A DNA stretch of 64,000 bases from assembly GCF_007859395.1 (NCBI RefSeq), contig NZ_VOHD01000006.1, positions 1 through 64,000 on the forward strand. Reading direction: 5' to 3'. How positions within the stretch are numbered: position 1 is the stretch's first letter; each line of letters starts with the position of its first letter. This document shows positions 62,125 through 64,000 of the stretch, one piece after another. The translations under genes were made by a program, and so were the position numbers. The DNA is from Planomicrobium sp. CPCC 101110 (GTDB lineage Bacteria; Bacillota; Bacilli; Bacillales_A; Planococcaceae). The notes below the pieces were generated by a model. It ran no database searches and was not told the origin of the DNA. It worked only from the letters and a program-made list of their open reading frames with translations.

Positions 62125-63561
62125 ATGAAGAAACAATACAATACGCGTGCCATCTTGGCGTCGCTGCTGATCGTTGGTTTTGTGGGGATGTTTAGTGAAA
62201 CAGCCCTAAATATTGCCATGACGAATTTAATGGACGTGTTCCAGATTACGGCTGCAACTGCCCAGTGGCTGACGACCGGGTTCTTACTGACGCTCGGCAT
62301 CTTGATGCCAGTAAGCGGATTGCTGCTGCAGAAGTTTACTACAAGACAACTGTTTGTAAGTTCGCTAATAAGCTCAATTGTGGGCACATTGATTGCGGCG
62401 CTCGCGTTCAATTTTGAAATGTTGATGTTTGCCCGGGTTTTACAGGCAGTTGGCATGGGCTTGCTGCTTCCCCTCCTGTTCAATACGATTCTTGTCATCT
62501 ATCCCCCTGAAAAGCGGGGAGCAGCTATGGGATTCGTCGGATTGGTCATTATGTTCGCACCAGCGACCGGACCGACCATCGGCGGTTTACTGATCCAGTA
62601 TTTTACGTGGCATTACATTTTCTGGTTCTCGCTGCCACTTTTAGTCGTGGGGTTATTGATTGGATTAAAGTATTTGGAAAATGTCACCGAGGTCACAAAA
62701 CCCCGGATCGATCTCTTATCGATTGCCTTATCAACCATCGGCTTTGGAGGAGTGGTCTTTGGCTTCAGCAAAGCAGGCGAAGGCTCGGAAGGTTGGACTA
62801 GTACAGTGGTGGTCGCTTCCATTGTCGTCGGGCTCGTTGCTTTAGTCTTGTTCGTCCTGCGTCAGACTTCTATGAAAGATCCCATGTTAAACCTGAGCGT
62901 TTTCAAGTATCCCATGTACGTCATTGGGCTGCTTCTGGTCCTGATCTGCATGATGATTATTATGTCAAGCATGATCATTTTGCCGATGTTCCTTCAAACT
63001 GGCGCCGGATTCTCAGTATTCATCGCCGGACTCATGCTTCTGCCGGGCAGTGCGCTAAATGGTATTCTGTCACCATTAGTAGGACGGTTATTCGATAAGT
63101 ATGGACCGACATGGCTGGTTATTCCAGGCCTTGTTCTCGTTGCGGTTATGCTTTGGTTCTTTGCCACGCTATCCCCAGCTTCTTCCGTGGCCTTTATTGT
63201 ACTATTGCATATCGGGCTCATGGTGGGGATCTCCTTGATTTGGATGCCAGCCCAAACGAACGGTTTGAACCAATTGCCGCCGGCATTATACCCGCACGGT
63301 ACAGCCGTTCTGAACACGCTGCAGCAGGTTATGGGAGCGATTGGAACAGCGGTCGCCATCAGTATCCTGACGAGTGGTATGGAGAAGTACCTGCATGGCT
63401 CCTCCGATCCGACAAAGCTAACCGAAATCGCCAAAGCGATAACTGCAGGTTCACAAAATGTCTTCTTGGTTGCAATGTTCGTTGCATTGCTAGGCATTGT
63501 CTTCGCGTTCTTCATCCGTCACACAGTTGCCAGCCATAAGTCGGCGCCATCCATCCATTGA
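62125..63561 (+). CDS. DHA2 (EmrB/QacA-type) MFS drug exporter, copy 2
   Basis: A 478-residue protein with about fourteen hydrophobic segments, aligned along its whole length with the pump at 60157: SETALNIAMTNLMDVF, QWLTTGFLLTLGIL, GPTIGGLLIQYFTWHYIFWFSLP and ALYPHGTAVLNTLQQVMGAIG. Differences are spread out, so the duplication is not recent. ATG 62125 is preceded by GGGAGAG. It is followed by the nitronate monooxygenase gene. Confidence 0.93.
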   Translation: MKKQYNTRAILASLLIVGFVGMFSETALNIAMTNLMDVFQITAATAQWLTTGFLLTLGILMPVSGLLLQKFTTRQLFVSSLISSIVGTLIAALAFNFEMLMFARVLQAVGMGLLLPLLFNTILVIYPPEKRGAAMGFVGLVIMFAPATGPTIGGLLIQYFTWHYIFWFSLPLLVVGLLIGLKYLENVTEVTKPRIDLLSIALSTIGFGGVVFGFSKAGEGSEGWTSTVVVASIVVGLVALVLFVLRQTSMKDPMLNLSVFKYPMYVIGLLLVLICMMIIMSSMIILPMFLQTGAGFSVFIAGLMLLPGSALNGILSPLVGRLFDKYGPTWLVIPGLVLVAVMLWFFATLSPASSVAFIVLLHIGLMVGISLIWMPAQTNGLNQLPPALYPHGTAVLNTLQQVMGAIGTAVAISILTSGMEKYLHGSSDPTKLTEIAKAITAGSQNVFLVAMFVALLGIVFAFFIRHTVASHKSAPSIH

Positions 63562-63702
63562 TTTCATCAAAGGAGAACGGAATGCATAAATTCTTCGCAG
63601 CTGGTGGATGAATAAATCAATTATATAAAAAACATGTATTCTCTGAAGTCAGTATCGGTCCATGCTCGGACTTATGCTGACTTTTTATAAGGAGTGTAGT
63701 CA

Positions 63703-64000
63703 ATGATTTCAGTAAGAATGCCTAATAGGATATGCGAAATATTAAATATAGAAAAACCAATTGTACAAGGCCCAATGTCTTGGATTACAAATGCCGAATT
63801 TGTTGCAGCGGTAAGCAATGCTGGGGGATTAGGTTTTCTAGGTCCAAATGCCGGTCAGATTGATACAACTCGTTCACCTGAAATAAGTGCGGAACGAATG
63901 AGAACTGAAATACAAAAAATAAAAACTTTAACGAATAAGCCATTTGGAATACCTGTAATCGTACATTCTGATTTAGCTTACACATGGCCAATTTTAGAAA
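63703..64000 (+). CDS. Nitronate monooxygenase (2-nitropropane dioxygenase family), N-terminal part
   Basis: The first 99 codons of a gene that runs past the window end. It begins MISVRMPNRICEILNIEKPI, with VQGPMSWITNAEFVAAVSNAGGLGFLGPNAG, the FMN-binding start of nitronate monooxygenases, and NKPFGIPVIV. These enzymes oxidise alkyl nitronates (toxic nitro compounds) with FMN. ATG 63703 is preceded by TAAGGAG. Its position beside an LLM monooxygenase and two drug pumps suggests a xenobiotic-handling cluster. Confidence 0.88.
   Translation, partial: MISVRMPNRICEILNIEKPIVQGPMSWITNAEFVAAVSNAGGLGFLGPNAGQIDTTRSPEISAERMRTEIQKIKTLTNKPFGIPVIVHSDLAYTWPILE

Overview
The window reads as a chromosomal segment of a low-to-moderate GC Gram-positive in the family Planococcaceae (Planococcus/Planomicrobium-like). 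The gene order dfrA-degV-ypmR-ypmS-msrA-msrB-yozE, the odhA-odhB-yojN-yojO neighbourhood, xpaC-yaaN, the TPP-controlled ykoFEDC operon and the S-box metNIQ operon are Bacillales arrangements. Ribosome binding sites are strong and GTG/TTG starts are common. No rRNA, tRNA, CRISPR array, complete insertion sequence or prophage was seen.

Positions 1-40,900 are a dense core backbone: folate and stress genes (dfrA end, degV, two methionine sulfoxide reductase loci), deoD, a C-terminal processing protease, a CobW-type GTPase, MATE efflux, murG, dapF, the 2-oxoglutarate dehydrogenase E1/E2 genes, a MoxR/VWA pair, xpaC-telA, a cold-shock gene with a long structured leader, an M4 neutral protease, an ABC-F protein, an LCP cell-wall enzyme and an AI-2E-family permease. 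Two metabolite-controlled operons end this part: ykoFEDC (thiamine-precursor ECF transporter, minus strand, TPP riboswitch plus terminator) and metN-metI-metQ plus a dehydrogenase (plus strand, SAM-I riboswitch plus terminator). Most transcription units end in clear intrinsic terminators.

From about 40,900 to 64,000 the sequence is visibly more AT-rich, more loosely packed and contains pseudogenes, short orphan ORFs and palindromic repeats; it looks like an accessory region. Its centre (42.4-55.4 kb) holds a BcrA-type ABC transporter, two paralogous small membrane proteins, a VanR/VanS-like two-component system, a polytopic membrane protein, a DUF2238-like membrane protein, ribT, a decayed second histidine kinase, a decayed MFS pump and an MMPL/RND exporter with a tiny upstream membrane peptide. 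The last part holds a small alarmone synthetase, a lipoprotein, an ArsR-type regulator, a short LLM-type flavin monooxygenase, two tandem paralogous DHA2 drug pumps and the start of a nitronate monooxygenase.

The most interesting observation is a shared promoter architecture in the accessory region. Six promoters on both strands carry four hexamers resembling TTAACA at an exact 11-bp period, and in each the last hexamer lies 9 bp upstream of the -10 position. They precede the ABC transporter, the first small membrane protein, the DUF2238-like gene, ribT, and (twice) the sORF-MMPL unit. The response-regulator gene has a two-unit version in the same register, and the second small membrane protein has a weak version. 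This is the layout of PhoB/PhoP-type response-regulator promoters. It suggests that the local two-component system, or PhoP itself, controls an envelope-stress or drug-export regulon spread over about 10 kb.
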